Assembly: GCA_016866305.1 (NCBI GenBank) | Contig: VGMX01000007.1 | Span: forward strand, 1-64,000 | From: Chlorobiota bacterium | GTDB taxonomy: Bacteria > Bacteroidota > Chlorobiia > Chlorobiales > Chlorobiaceae | DNA length: 64,000 bases | Reading direction: 5' to 3' | In this document: positions 55,435 through 63,593 of the stretch, one piece after another | How positions within the stretch are numbered: the stretch's first letter is position 1 | Layout: the number at the start of each line of letters is the position of its first letter | Notes under the pieces: generated by a model | What the model saw: only the letters and a program-made list of their open reading frames with translations | Databases searched by the model: none | What the model was told of the DNA's origin: nothing | Translations under genes and position numbers: made by a program

Positions 55435-55473
55435 AACCGCCCTGCGCATGTTCCGGCAAGGCGGTTGCTTTTT
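55435..55473 (+). terminator. Intrinsic terminator between convergent genes
   Basis: AACCGCC at 55435 pairs with GGCGGTT at 55460-55466, with further CTGC/GGCA pairing inside, and is followed on the plus strand by GCTTTTTC. It ends the hypothetical gene at 54883-55416 and lies 11 bases before the end of the convergent small gene. Confidence 0.65.
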
Positions 55474-55483
55474 CAATCGGGGA

Positions 55484-55708
55484 TTACTGTTTCGGGGCTG
55501 TTGCCGAACTGATGCCGCTGGCGACACCCTGGACAAGCTGCAGGGCCATGTTGACCGAGCTTGTCATGAGGGTGGCACAGAGGCTGGTGCAGGACTCGAC
55601 GAGCGAGAGCGCCGATACTGCGCCGTTGCCCGCCATGTCGGCCGCGTTCTGGACCGGGTTGCCGACTGCATTGAAGAGGTCTGAAAAAACGCCGTTTGAG
55701 TTTGCCAT
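55484..55708 (-). CDS. Small chlorosome-envelope-like protein (CsmB/CsmF type, tentative)
   Basis: This 74-residue protein starts MANSNGVFSDLFNAVGNPVQ. It has Gly, Ala, Ser, Val, Asn and short hydrophobic helices in LVESCTSLCATLMTSSVNMA and LQLVQGVASGISSATAPKQ. Size, the SNG-rich start, the hydrophobic amphiphilic middle and the lysine-ended tail recall CsmB/CsmF envelope proteins of chlorosomes, the light-harvesting organelles of green sulfur bacteria. I could not align it to a reference, so the family call is tentative. It has its own promoter region (170 bases before pepD, divergent). Confidence 0.5.
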   Translation of the reverse strand: MANSNGVFSDLFNAVGNPVQNAADMAGNGAVSALSLVESCTSLCATLMTSSVNMALQLVQGVASGISSATAPKQ

Positions 55709-55879
55709 GGCTGTAAGGGTTTATAGGGTTGCATTGAAAGGGATACCGGAAACAGTCGGGATGCCGGCCGGAAAACGCCGTTGAGCGGGCATCATGCACA
55801 ATAAGGGAAGATATGACATAATCGGGCCAATAGCATACGGTCCCGTGTGCTTCTGGCGGTAAACACCTGAAAATTATCG

Positions 55880-57358
55880 ATGCGGAACGAAATCCGGGAG
55901 CTCGAGCCCCGCGAGGTGTGGGAACAGTTCTACCGGCTCACCCGGGTGCCCCGTCCTTCGGGACACGAAGAAAAAATCAGGAGCTTCATGGCTGATTTCG
56001 GCCGGCAGCTCAGGCTGGAAACGCTTATTGACAGGGCAGGGAACGTCATCATCCGCAAGCCTGCGACTCCCGGCATGGAAAATCGCAAGGGGGTGATCCT
56101 GCAGGCCCATCTCGACATGGTGCCGCAGAAGAACGCCGGAACAGCGCATAATTTCCTTCACGATCCCATAGAGCCCTTCATCGATGGAGGGTGGGTGCGG
56201 GCACGCGGCACCACGCTTGGCGCCGACAACGGCATCGGGGTGGCCGCAGCCATGGCCGTGCTCGCCTCCGCCACGGTACGGCACGGTCCCGTCGAGGCGC
56301 TTTTCACCAGCGAGGAAGAGACCGGCATGGGAGGTGCTGCCGGTCTGCAGCCGGGGGTGCTGCACGGCGATATTCTCCTGAACCTCGATTCGGAGGATGA
56401 AGGGGAGTTGTTCATCGGCTGCGCAGGCGGTCTTGACGGTACCATGACTTTCCGGTATGACACAACCATGCTGCCTTCCGGCTATACCGGATACCTCATC
56501 AGGGTAAGCGGTCTCAGGGGCGGTCACAGCGGCATGGACATCCATCTTGGACGCGGCAACGCCAATAAAATCATGAACCGGTTGCTGCATGCAGGGTACC
56601 GCTCTCATGGATTGCTCCTCTCTGAAATCGAGGGAGGCAGCCTCCGTAATGCCATTGCGCGCGAAGCATCGGCCACGGTTGCCGTCCCGTCACAGCATGC
56701 CGAACGCTTTCTTCAGGATTTCAGGGACCAGGCCAGGGCGATACAGGCCGAACTGTCTGCTGCCGATCCTTTGCTGCTTCTTGAGGCAGGCAAGGTTTCG
56801 ACGCCGCTGCAGGTCATCGAAGAGGGTGTGTTCGCCCGGTCGCTCATGGCCGTCCATGCCTGTCCGAACGGCGTCATGCGCATGAACAGCCGGATGGAGG
56901 GGATTGTGGAAACCTCCGGCAACCTTGCGATCGTGAAATCGGGCGACGGTGCCCTTGTCGTCACGTGCCTGCTGCGCAGTTCGGTCGATTCAGCGTGCGA
57001 AGATCTTGCATCGAGCATTGAAAGCGTATTCGGGCTCGCCGGAGCGGATGTTGTTTTTGGCGGCGGGTATCCCGGCTGGAAGCCCGATTTCGATTCGCCG
57101 ATTCTTGCCCTCATGCAGGAGGTCTATCGTCAGCGGTTCGGACGCCAGGCCAGGGTACGCGTGGTGCATGCCGGACTGGAGTGCGGCATTATCGGCGCCA
57201 CCTATCCGCGTCTCGACATGATCTCCTTCGGACCCACCATCCGCTCTCCCCATTCCCCTGACGAGAAAGTGGAGATAGCATCGGTTGCGAAATTCCGGGA
57301 TTTTCTCGTGGAGATTCTGCTCAGAGTTCCTGCAGCGCGTTCTTCAATGCAGCAATAA
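55880..57358 (+). CDS. pepD: PepD, aminoacyl-histidine / Xaa-His dipeptidase
   Basis: This M20-family metallopeptidase of 492 residues splits dipeptides, typically those with histidine. The metal ligands are in ILQAHLDMVPQKN, RGTTLGADNGIGVAAAMAVL and FTSEEETGMGGAAGL, then LLNLDSEDEGELFIGCAGG. HAGLECGIIGATYPRLDMIS and GPTIRSPHSPDEKVEI follow. All PepD-type landmarks and the length match. Its 3' end overlaps the convergent CxxC protein gene by 38 bases. Confidence 0.95.
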   Translation: MRNEIRELEPREVWEQFYRLTRVPRPSGHEEKIRSFMADFGRQLRLETLIDRAGNVIIRKPATPGMENRKGVILQAHLDMVPQKNAGTAHNFLHDPIEPFIDGGWVRARGTTLGADNGIGVAAAMAVLASATVRHGPVEALFTSEEETGMGGAAGLQPGVLHGDILLNLDSEDEGELFIGCAGGLDGTMTFRYDTTMLPSGYTGYLIRVSGLRGGHSGMDIHLGRGNANKIMNRLLHAGYRSHGLLLSEIEGGSLRNAIAREASATVAVPSQHAERFLQDFRDQARAIQAELSAADPLLLLEAGKVSTPLQVIEEGVFARSLMAVHACPNGVMRMNSRMEGIVETSGNLAIVKSGDGALVVTCLLRSSVDSACEDLASSIESVFGLAGADVVFGGGYPGWKPDFDSPILALMQEVYRQRFGRQARVRVVHAGLECGIIGATYPRLDMISFGPTIRSPHSPDEKVEIASVAKFRDFLVEILLRVPAARSSMQQ

Positions 57359-57674
57359 GCCCGTCGAGGGTTTCTATCCTGTCGATCTCCTCCTTCTCCA
57401 TGAGCGGTTCGATATCGCCGTTTTTACGGTAAATCACCGGGTAGCGGGCGGTACGGCCATATTTCCTTTCGAACTCGTCGCGATGCAGAAACTCCATCGG
57501 AACGCCAACCCCAACGCGGAACTCCCTCCAGGCCTGTTTTTCGGCAAAAGCATCGTGTGTGAGATTGCAGAGACTGCACTGGTAGGTTTCCGGGCTGAGA
57601 ATCTTGTGCCCGATATCGAGCAGCCCGCTTACAGGCCCGCTGTCCGAATTGTAGACGAATACGATTGTGGTCAT
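57321..57674 (-). CDS. CxxC-containing hypothetical protein (thioredoxin-like?)
   Basis: This 117-residue protein begins with a strand [20 protein letters not shown], then [20 protein letters not shown] with a CxxC pair (about residue 33-36) and late [20 protein letters not shown]. The pattern, a first strand, CxxC and a second parallel strand, could be a thioredoxin-like fold, as in GTPase-associated or DCC proteins, but this is not secure. It is convergent with pepD. Confidence 0.6.
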   Translation of the reverse strand: MTTIVFVYNSDSGPVSGLLDIGHKILSPETYQCSLCNLTHDAFAEKQAWREFRVGVGVPMEFLHRDEFERKYGRTARYPVIYRKNGDIEPLMEKEEIDRIETLDGLIAALKNALQEL

Positions 57675-57789
57675 TCAGGTCAGGTTGCTGCCCACAGCGG
57701 CATGTTGCATCCGGAAGGCAGGTTGTTCATGCCAGGATAGTATCGTTTACAATATAAACACGATTCAACATCAAATCAATCCATCGGAA

Positions 57790-58375
57790 GATGAAAAGGC
57801 AAAGCACCGCCCCGAGGTGATCGTGCCGGAAATCGAGGCAATCCGCACGGAGCGTTTCTATGCTTACGAAGAGCAGGGCATCCAGGTGGTGCCTTCGGTC
57901 CGTGCCGCCAATTTCACCATGAACCGAAAGGCGATCCGCGACCTGGCCGCAAGGGAACTCGGCCTGCGTACGGCGGACTACCGCTACGCTTCGTCGCTTG
58001 AAGAGCTGGAGGAGGCAGTTGCTCAGGTTGGCCTGCCCTGCGTTGTCAAGCCGATGATGAGCTCCTCGGGCAAGGGTCAATCGATTGTGCGCAGCAGCGA
58101 GGATATCGAGAAGGCATCGAGCTGCTTCGCCCGGGAGCAAGCGCGGTCATTCTTGCCGGCAATGCCGGAATCGATCCTCAGTTCAGCGGTCCGGAAGATG
58201 CGCTCGGCGTCCCGGGAACCGATATCCGTATATTCGGCAAACCCGTTACCCGCCCCTATCGGCGCATGGCTGTTGCGCTTGTCGCCGGAGAGCCCGACGG
58301 GGATGTCGATGAACTGCGGCAGAAGGCTGCCGAATGCGCTGCGAAAGTCGAAGTTGCAGTGAAGGTGCAGGGCTT
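57790..58375 (+). pseudogene. purT: purT (formate-dependent GAR transformylase) with internal deletion
   Basis: The plus strand carries [20 protein letters not shown], then [20 protein letters not shown] and [20 protein letters not shown]. This is the middle of PurT's ATP-grasp, without the first 60 or so residues. After [15 protein letters not shown] (near 58125) the sequence jumps to the C-terminal part in another frame: [34 protein letters not shown], and [19 protein letters not shown] to AAKVEVAVK near 58370. About 140 codons in the centre are missing and the frame is shifted, so it is a dead gene. Intact PurT uses formate and ATP. Confidence 0.88.
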
Positions 58376-58614
58376 TCAGATTCTCACGGGCCGGCCATCC
58401 TCCGATTTCTCTTCGGTTTTCTATACCGTACTCGTATTCAGCGACGTACTGCTGGTGCTTGTCTCGCTCCGCTACAGTTCCGGCTATCCGGTACTTTTCA
58501 GAAACTCGGGATTTGCCGTCGCCGCCGGTCAGTGAGCAGTGGGCAGGAGGAGAGCGGAGCACAGAGAATCGGGTGACGGGGAAACAGGTAAAAAAACGAT
58601 CAGGAGGATAACCC

Positions 58615-58740
58615 TTGAAAATTATCGTACCACTGGATGAAAATAACGGCGGAATTTCGAGGATGTGCGACCATTTCGGCAGCGGCATGTTGAACAGGGT
58701 TGGCCCGAAACAGGCCTGCGGAGGCCACGACTGCCACTGA
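58615..58740 (+). pseudogene. NifX/NifB-family FeMo-cofactor-type protein, both ends kept, middle lost
   Basis: TTG at 58615 follows AGGAGGATAACCC, a strong ribosome-binding site. The 41 residues start MKIIVPLDENNGGISRMCDH (if TTG is read as Met) and FGS, the usual start of dinitrogenase Fe-Mo-cofactor-binding (NifX/YjhB-like) domains. They then switch to RVGPKQACGGHDCH, the typical cysteine/histidine tail of the same proteins. About 70-80 residues are absent, but the frame is intact. It could be expressed as a tiny metal-binding peptide, but a decayed gene is the simpler reading. Confidence 0.75.
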
Positions 58741-58851
58741 AGAAGCAGACGGGAGGCAGGAGAGAGCGTGCAGGCCGGGTGTCGTTTCCGTATTCATTGC
58801 ATGGTCTTCTCCCCTTGCCGGCATATATTTCCTGAAAAAAGGAGGCTCCCG

Positions 58852-59880
58852 ATGCAGGCCATGCTGCTCGACCGCATTGTTTCGCTTGACCTCTGCAGCA
58901 CGCCCTTGCGGCTGGCGGAACTCCCCGTTCCCGTTCCGGGTCCGGGTCACGTGCTGCTGAAGGTGCATGCCTGCGGAGTCTGCCATACGGAGCTGGACGA
59001 GATCGAGGGACGTACGCCGCCCTCGTTTTTTCCGATTGTCCCCGGCCATCAGGTTGTGGGGACGGTTGTGCAGTGTGGAGACGGTGTTCCCGCCGACCTT
59101 GCGGGAAAGCGTGCCGGTGTGGCCTGGATTTTTTCAGCTTGCGGCATCTGCGATCTCTGCCGTTCAGGTCAGGAGAACCTTTGCGGAACGTTTCGGGCCA
59201 CCGGCCGCGACGTCCATGGCGGGTATGCGGAGTACATGGTTGTTCCTGCTGTTTTTCTTCACCCCGTACCCGGGGTCTTCACGGACGAAGAGGCTGCGCC
59301 CCTTTTCTGCGCAGGAGCGGTGGGTTACCGGGCGCTCCGGCTTGCCGCCCTGCATGAGGGCATGCCTCTTGGTCTGACAGGTTTTGGCGCATCGGGCCAC
59401 CTTGTCCTGAAACTCGCACGATTTCTCCATCCTGATTCACGGGTATATGTTTTCGCCCGCAACAGGGAGCAGCGGGAGTTTGCCCTCACGCTTGGCGCCG
59501 ACTGGGCCGGAGATACCGGGGATGTTCCTCCGGAGTCCTGTGGAGCGATAATCGATACCACTCCGGCATGGAAGCCGGTGCTTGATGCCCTCGACGTGCT
59601 GCGCCCCGGCGGCCGGCTGGTCATCAACGCCATCCGGAAGGAGTCCCATGATCGCGCGCTCATGGCCGGAATCGACTATGAACGTCACCTCTGGATGGAA
59701 AAGCAGATAACAAGCGTGGCCAACCTCACCCGGGCCGATGTGCGGGAGTTTCTCGATATCGCCGCCCGCATGAAGCTGAAACCCGAAGTTGAACGATACC
59801 CGCTCGAAGAGGCGAACAAGGCTCTTCTTGAGATACGGCAGGGAAAGATCAGGGGGGCGAAGGTGATTGTCGTCCAGTAG
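58852..59880 (+). CDS. Zinc-dependent alcohol dehydrogenase family protein
   Basis: This medium-chain dehydrogenase of 342 residues has catalytic zinc ligands in HACGVCHTELDE and the downstream PGHQVVGTVVQCGDG. The structural zinc site is CGICDLCRSGQENLC, followed by a Rossmann core (GLTGFGASGHLVLKLARFL) and INAIRKESHDRALMAG. AAAGGAGGCTCCCGATG gives a strong ribosome-binding site for ATG 58852; longer reading frames upstream are not needed. Substrate unknown. Confidence 0.93.
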   Translation: MQAMLLDRIVSLDLCSTPLRLAELPVPVPGPGHVLLKVHACGVCHTELDEIEGRTPPSFFPIVPGHQVVGTVVQCGDGVPADLAGKRAGVAWIFSACGICDLCRSGQENLCGTFRATGRDVHGGYAEYMVVPAVFLHPVPGVFTDEEAAPLFCAGAVGYRALRLAALHEGMPLGLTGFGASGHLVLKLARFLHPDSRVYVFARNREQREFALTLGADWAGDTGDVPPESCGAIIDTTPAWKPVLDALDVLRPGGRLVINAIRKESHDRALMAGIDYERHLWMEKQITSVANLTRADVREFLDIAARMKLKPEVERYPLEEANKALLEIRQGKIRGAKVIVVQ

Positions 59881-60046
59881 CCGGGAGCCGATCCTGCCCC
59901 ATGCGCAAGTATCGGTACCCGCTCACGGTTCTTTTCTTGTCCATCAGCCCTCTTTTGCGTAATCTGCTCAATGAGCGGTACCGATCCCAGCCCCTTTGCC
60001 GGCCCTGAAATGCCCTTTTACCGAAACATCACCAGGAGAACTCGTC

Positions 60047-61465
60047 ATGCCCCTGTACTCGTCGCTCAGGATCCGCGAAAAGGATACCCCTGAAATCAGG
60101 GAATGGAAGCAGCGTACCGCCGGACGGCTGCTTGCGTTGCGCAAGGCGCTTGAAGCGCATGTCGCCGATGCGTCGTCAGCCGGATCCGCCGGTTCGGCCT
60201 GTGAAAGGAACGGCCGGCAGTGGCTGCGCCTTGCCACCTGGAATATCCGCGAGTTCGATACCGCCAAATACGGAGGACGTCTCAAGGAGTCGCTCTATTT
60301 TATCGCTGAAATCATATCGCATTTCGATATCGTGGCCATTCAGGAAGTCCGTGAGGACCTTGCCTGTCTGAAGACGGTCATACAGTTTCTCGGACGGCAC
60401 GAGTGGGACTATATTGCCACCGATGTTACCGAGGGTTCGTCCGGGAACAACGAGCGCATGGTTTTCGTCTACCGGAAAAACCATGTACGGTTCACCAGCA
60501 TAGCGGGCGAGGTGACGCTTGAGAAAAACGACCTGATAACCGATTCCTCCGGTTTGTGTATCAGGGATCCTTCCGGGCTGAAGGTTGAACTTCCCGATGG
60601 TTTTGCTTTTTCACCTCCAGGCGATATTCCTGTTGTCAGAAGAAAAGGCCGGATGGTGCTGAAGCACGATCTTGCGCTTCCTCTTCCCGCCGGAGCCCGG
60701 ATCGTTCTTCCCGAAGGCAGTATGCTTGTTCTGCCGCAGGGCTCTGCGGTTCCTGCTGAAAATGGCCAGGCTGTGCTTGATGCCGCTGTGCACCAGCAAT
60801 GGACGCATCAGGCGCTCGTGCGGCCGCCGGATGATTCGCTGAGGGGCACGGGGCTGCAGTTCGCGCGTTCACCGTTTCTCGTGACCTTTCAGGCAGGGTG
60901 GCTGAAATTCATCCTCTGCACGGTGCATATCTACTACGGCACGGGCAATGAAGGCATGGCGCGCAGAAACGAGGAGATCAGGAAACTCACGGGTTTTCTC
61001 TCGGAAAGGGCGCGCAGCGAACATGATTCCGATGCGGAGAACTTCTTTTTTGTGCTTGGCGATTTCAATATTGTCGGCAGGAACCATGTGACATGGCAAT
61101 CCCTTCATGCAAACGGGTTTATGGTGCCTGCACAGCTCAGGAAAATTCCGGCCGGCAGCAATGTCGCGCGTGACAAGGCCTATGACCAGATCGCTTACTG
61201 GCAGCCGGATCGCACATCTGAACCCGGCTCCCCGTTCATCGACGTCGGCAATGCCGGTATCTTCGATTACTTCAAGGAGGTGTTCCGTTTCGGTGACGAT
61301 GATCCCGATGGTGAGGACGAACGGTATTATGCCGAGCGGACAGCACGGCACAGTCTTGCATACAGGGAGTGGAGAACCTACCAGATGTCCGATCACCTGC
61401 CCATGTGGATCGAACTGAGAACCGATTTCGGTACGGATTATCTCACTGCGGTAGCCGTGGATTGA
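60047..61465 (+). CDS. Endonuclease/exonuclease/phosphatase (EEP) family protein
   Basis: This 472-residue protein starts at ATG 60047 (AGGAGAA). The EEP fold is seen in LRLATWNIREFDTAKYGGRL, FDIVAIQEVREDLACLKT (metal-binding Glu), FILCTVHIYYGTGNEGMARR, FFFVLGDFNIVGRNHVTW and SDHLPMWIELRTDF (catalytic His). A stretch of about 90 residues (160-252) of proline-containing, strand-like repeats (LPDGFAFSPPG, LALPLPAGARIVLPEGSMLV) is inserted between the second and third core motifs. No signal peptide. Targets could be nucleic acid or phospholipid; not assigned. Confidence 0.88.
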   Translation: MPLYSSLRIREKDTPEIREWKQRTAGRLLALRKALEAHVADASSAGSAGSACERNGRQWLRLATWNIREFDTAKYGGRLKESLYFIAEIISHFDIVAIQEVREDLACLKTVIQFLGRHEWDYIATDVTEGSSGNNERMVFVYRKNHVRFTSIAGEVTLEKNDLITDSSGLCIRDPSGLKVELPDGFAFSPPGDIPVVRRKGRMVLKHDLALPLPAGARIVLPEGSMLVLPQGSAVPAENGQAVLDAAVHQQWTHQALVRPPDDSLRGTGLQFARSPFLVTFQAGWLKFILCTVHIYYGTGNEGMARRNEEIRKLTGFLSERARSEHDSDAENFFFVLGDFNIVGRNHVTWQSLHANGFMVPAQLRKIPAGSNVARDKAYDQIAYWQPDRTSEPGSPFIDVGNAGIFDYFKEVFRFGDDDPDGEDERYYAERTARHSLAYREWRTYQMSDHLPMWIELRTDFGTDYLTAVAVD

Positions 61466-61490
61466 GTCGTCAGCAGACTCCTCCCGTCTC

Positions 61491-62291
61491 CTATCCGAGC
61501 ATCAACAGGCTCACCGCCATGATCGCCATGCCGAGGATCAGGCCCGAAATGGCGATGTGGTGTTCACCGTACTCCTCCGCGGCGGGAAGCAGTTCGTCGA
61601 GCGAGATGTACACCATGATGCCGGCAACTCCGGCAAGCACGCCGCCGAACACCGTGGGCGTGAGGTACGGCTTGAGCAGGGCGTAGCCGATAACAGCGCC
61701 GAGCGGTTCGGCAAGCCCGGAAAGGAAGGAGTAGCTGAACGCCCTCATGCGGCTTTTCGTGGCGAAGTAGATCGGTACGGCAACAGCCATCCCTTCGGGG
61801 ATGTTGTGCAGGGCTATGGTCGCGGCGATCACCGCGCCGAGGTTCTGGTTCGACAGTGCGCTGAAAAAGACCGCCAGCCCTTCCGGGAAATTGTGGATGG
61901 CGATGGCGGCTGCCGTGAAAATTCCCATGCGGTGCAGACGGGCTTCTTCGAGAGGTCCTTCGTTCAGGGTGCCGATCATCGACATTTCGTGCGGGTTTTC
62001 GAAATCCGGCACGAGCTGGTCGATCAGCCAGATGAAGAGCATGCCGCCGAAAAAAGCCGCGGTGATGATCCACGATGCCGTTTTGCCGGCGACCTCCTGT
62101 GCCACGGTACTTCCTGCCTGGGGCATGATTTCCACAAACGAGACGTACAGCATGATGCCGGCTGAAAACCCGAGGGCAAAGGTGAGGAACCGCTTGTTGG
62201 TATGATCCACCATCAGGGCGAGCAGGCTTCCTATGCCGGTGGAAAGTCCGGCCAGCAGGGTAAGGCCGAGAGCGGGGTAGAAGTTCTTCAT
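61491..62291 (-). CDS. ZIP-family metal transporter (ZupT-like)
   Basis: The 266-residue protein has eight helices. The metal-binding motifs of helices 4 and 5 are HNFPEGLAVFFSAL and ALHNIPEGMAVAVPIYFATK, as in ZupT. LALMVDHTNKRFLTFALGF and GLAEPLGAVIGYALLKPYL are also typical. ZupT takes up zinc and other divalent metals such as iron and cobalt. Confidence 0.94.
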   Translation of the reverse strand: MKNFYPALGLTLLAGLSTGIGSLLALMVDHTNKRFLTFALGFSAGIMLYVSFVEIMPQAGSTVAQEVAGKTASWIITAAFFGGMLFIWLIDQLVPDFENPHEMSMIGTLNEGPLEEARLHRMGIFTAAAIAIHNFPEGLAVFFSALSNQNLGAVIAATIALHNIPEGMAVAVPIYFATKSRMRAFSYSFLSGLAEPLGAVIGYALLKPYLTPTVFGGVLAGVAGIMVYISLDELLPAAEEYGEHHIAISGLILGMAIMAVSLLMLG

Positions 62292-62388
62292 GCAGTTCGG
62301 GAGCTTTCAGGGAGTTCTGGTTTCAGCGAAAAAAATACAGACACAAAAGGGAACATGCGTTCAGCCCCTGCGGTTCCTCCATGCCGCT

Positions 62389-62949
62389 TCAGCAGGTTTT
62401 TGCACCGGCGCTTTCGAGCATGCCGAACACCTCTTCGGGTGTGTTGCAGACCGAGTAGTAGCTGGCGTGGTCGGGTCTCACCATGCCCTCATCGGCGATC
62501 CGGGAGAAAAACGAGAGCAGGGTGTCCCAGAAACCGTTGCTGTTCAGCAGCAGGATGGGCTTGCGGTGGTGGCCGAGGTGTTTCCAGGTCACGATTTCCA
62601 TCAGCTCGTCGAGGGTGCCGAATCCTCCGGGAAGCACCACGAACGCGTCGCCCCATTCGGTGAGCTTCATCTTGCGCTCATGCATGGTTTCAACCACGTG
62701 CAGTTCCGAAATACCGTAATGGGCAACCTCCTTCGCTTCCAGGAATCGGGGAATGATGCCCCGTACGGTGCCGCCATGCTGCATGACGGCATCGGCCACG
62801 CACCCCATGAGGCCGACCTGGCCGCCGCCGAACACCAGTCCGATGCCGCGCAGGGCCAGGCCCCTGCCAAGTTCTTCGGCACTCTCGAAATAGGAACGGG
62901 GGGCATGGTTGCTCGAGCTGCAGTAGACGGTGACGTTCCTGATGTTCAT
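62389..62949 (-). CDS. LOG-family protein (TIGR00730, cytokinin riboside monophosphate phosphoribohydrolase-like)
   Basis: The 186-residue Rossmann protein has VTVYCSSSNHAPRSYFESAE, GIGLVFGGGQVGLMGCVADA, and the family signature FVVLPGGFGTLDELMEIVTW. LOG enzymes release base from nucleoside monophosphates; bacterial members often have a generic nucleotide-hydrolysing role. Its start overlaps the GT2 stop (4 bases), so it is coupled to the genes upstream. Confidence 0.92.
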   Translation of the reverse strand: MNIRNVTVYCSSSNHAPRSYFESAEELGRGLALRGIGLVFGGGQVGLMGCVADAVMQHGGTVRGIIPRFLEAKEVAHYGISELHVVETMHERKMKLTEWGDAFVVLPGGFGTLDELMEIVTWKHLGHHRKPILLLNSNGFWDTLLSFFSRIADEGMVRPDHASYYSVCNTPEEVFGMLESAGAKTC

Positions 62950-63593
62950 GGCCGGAGCGGGTTGAAGGTTTTCGTGATGCTGTCGTTTGCGCGTGTGTAG
63001 ATGTAGGTTTTGGGATCCTCGATTTTCCGCAGCCGGAACCGGCTTTCAGCTCTCGCCCACAGTTCGGTTTCGCCTGCGTAGGCGAGCGGCCTGAAGCCTC
63101 CCAGTGCGATGAACACATCGCGCCTTCCGAAAAGCGTCGGGCCGACGATGCACTCCCGGATGTCGATCATCCTGTCGGGATTGTAGCAGTCGGGGACGAA
63201 AATATCACCTTCCGTATGAAAGCCTCCGACGATCATATCGATTTCAGGGTTTTCCTGCATGAATCCGATCCGGCTTTCGAGATGTTCCGGCCGGTAGCTG
63301 TCGTCGCTGTCCAGAAAGGTGACCCACCGGCCGAATGCCGCCTGGATCCCGGCGTTGCGCGTCATGTTCAGCTTGCGGTTGCCGTGCTTCAGATAGCGGA
63401 TGGCGCTGTGCCGTTCAAGGTACGGGTTCACCACATTGAAGGTGTCGTCGGAGCTGCCGTCGTCCACCACGAGCAGTTCCCAGTCTGTCCAGGTCTGCGC
63501 GATCACGCTTTCGACGGCTTTCGGCAGGAGCCCGGCCCGGTTGAAGGTGGGCAGGATGACGGAAATTTCCGGCAGTTCGGTGAAGCGCATCAT
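62946..63593 (-). CDS. Family 2 glycosyltransferase
   Basis: This 215-residue GT-A protein has SVILPTFNRAGLLPKAVESV, WELLVVDDGSSDDT, and the metal-binding RWVTFLDSDDSYRPEHLESR, with LFGRRDVFIALGGFRPLAYA later. The protein is short and has no membrane segment, so it is soluble. It overlaps both neighbours by 4 bases (ATGA junctions). The sugar and acceptor are unknown. Its pairing with chlorophyll synthase makes a role near pigments or envelope glycolipids possible, but this is inference. Confidence 0.92.
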   Translation of the reverse strand: MMRFTELPEISVILPTFNRAGLLPKAVESVIAQTWTDWELLVVDDGSSDDTFNVVNPYLERHSAIRYLKHGNRKLNMTRNAGIQAAFGRWVTFLDSDDSYRPEHLESRIGFMQENPEIDMIVGGFHTEGDIFVPDCYNPDRMIDIRECIVGPTLFGRRDVFIALGGFRPLAYAGETELWARAESRFRLRKIEDPKTYIYTRANDSITKTFNPLRP

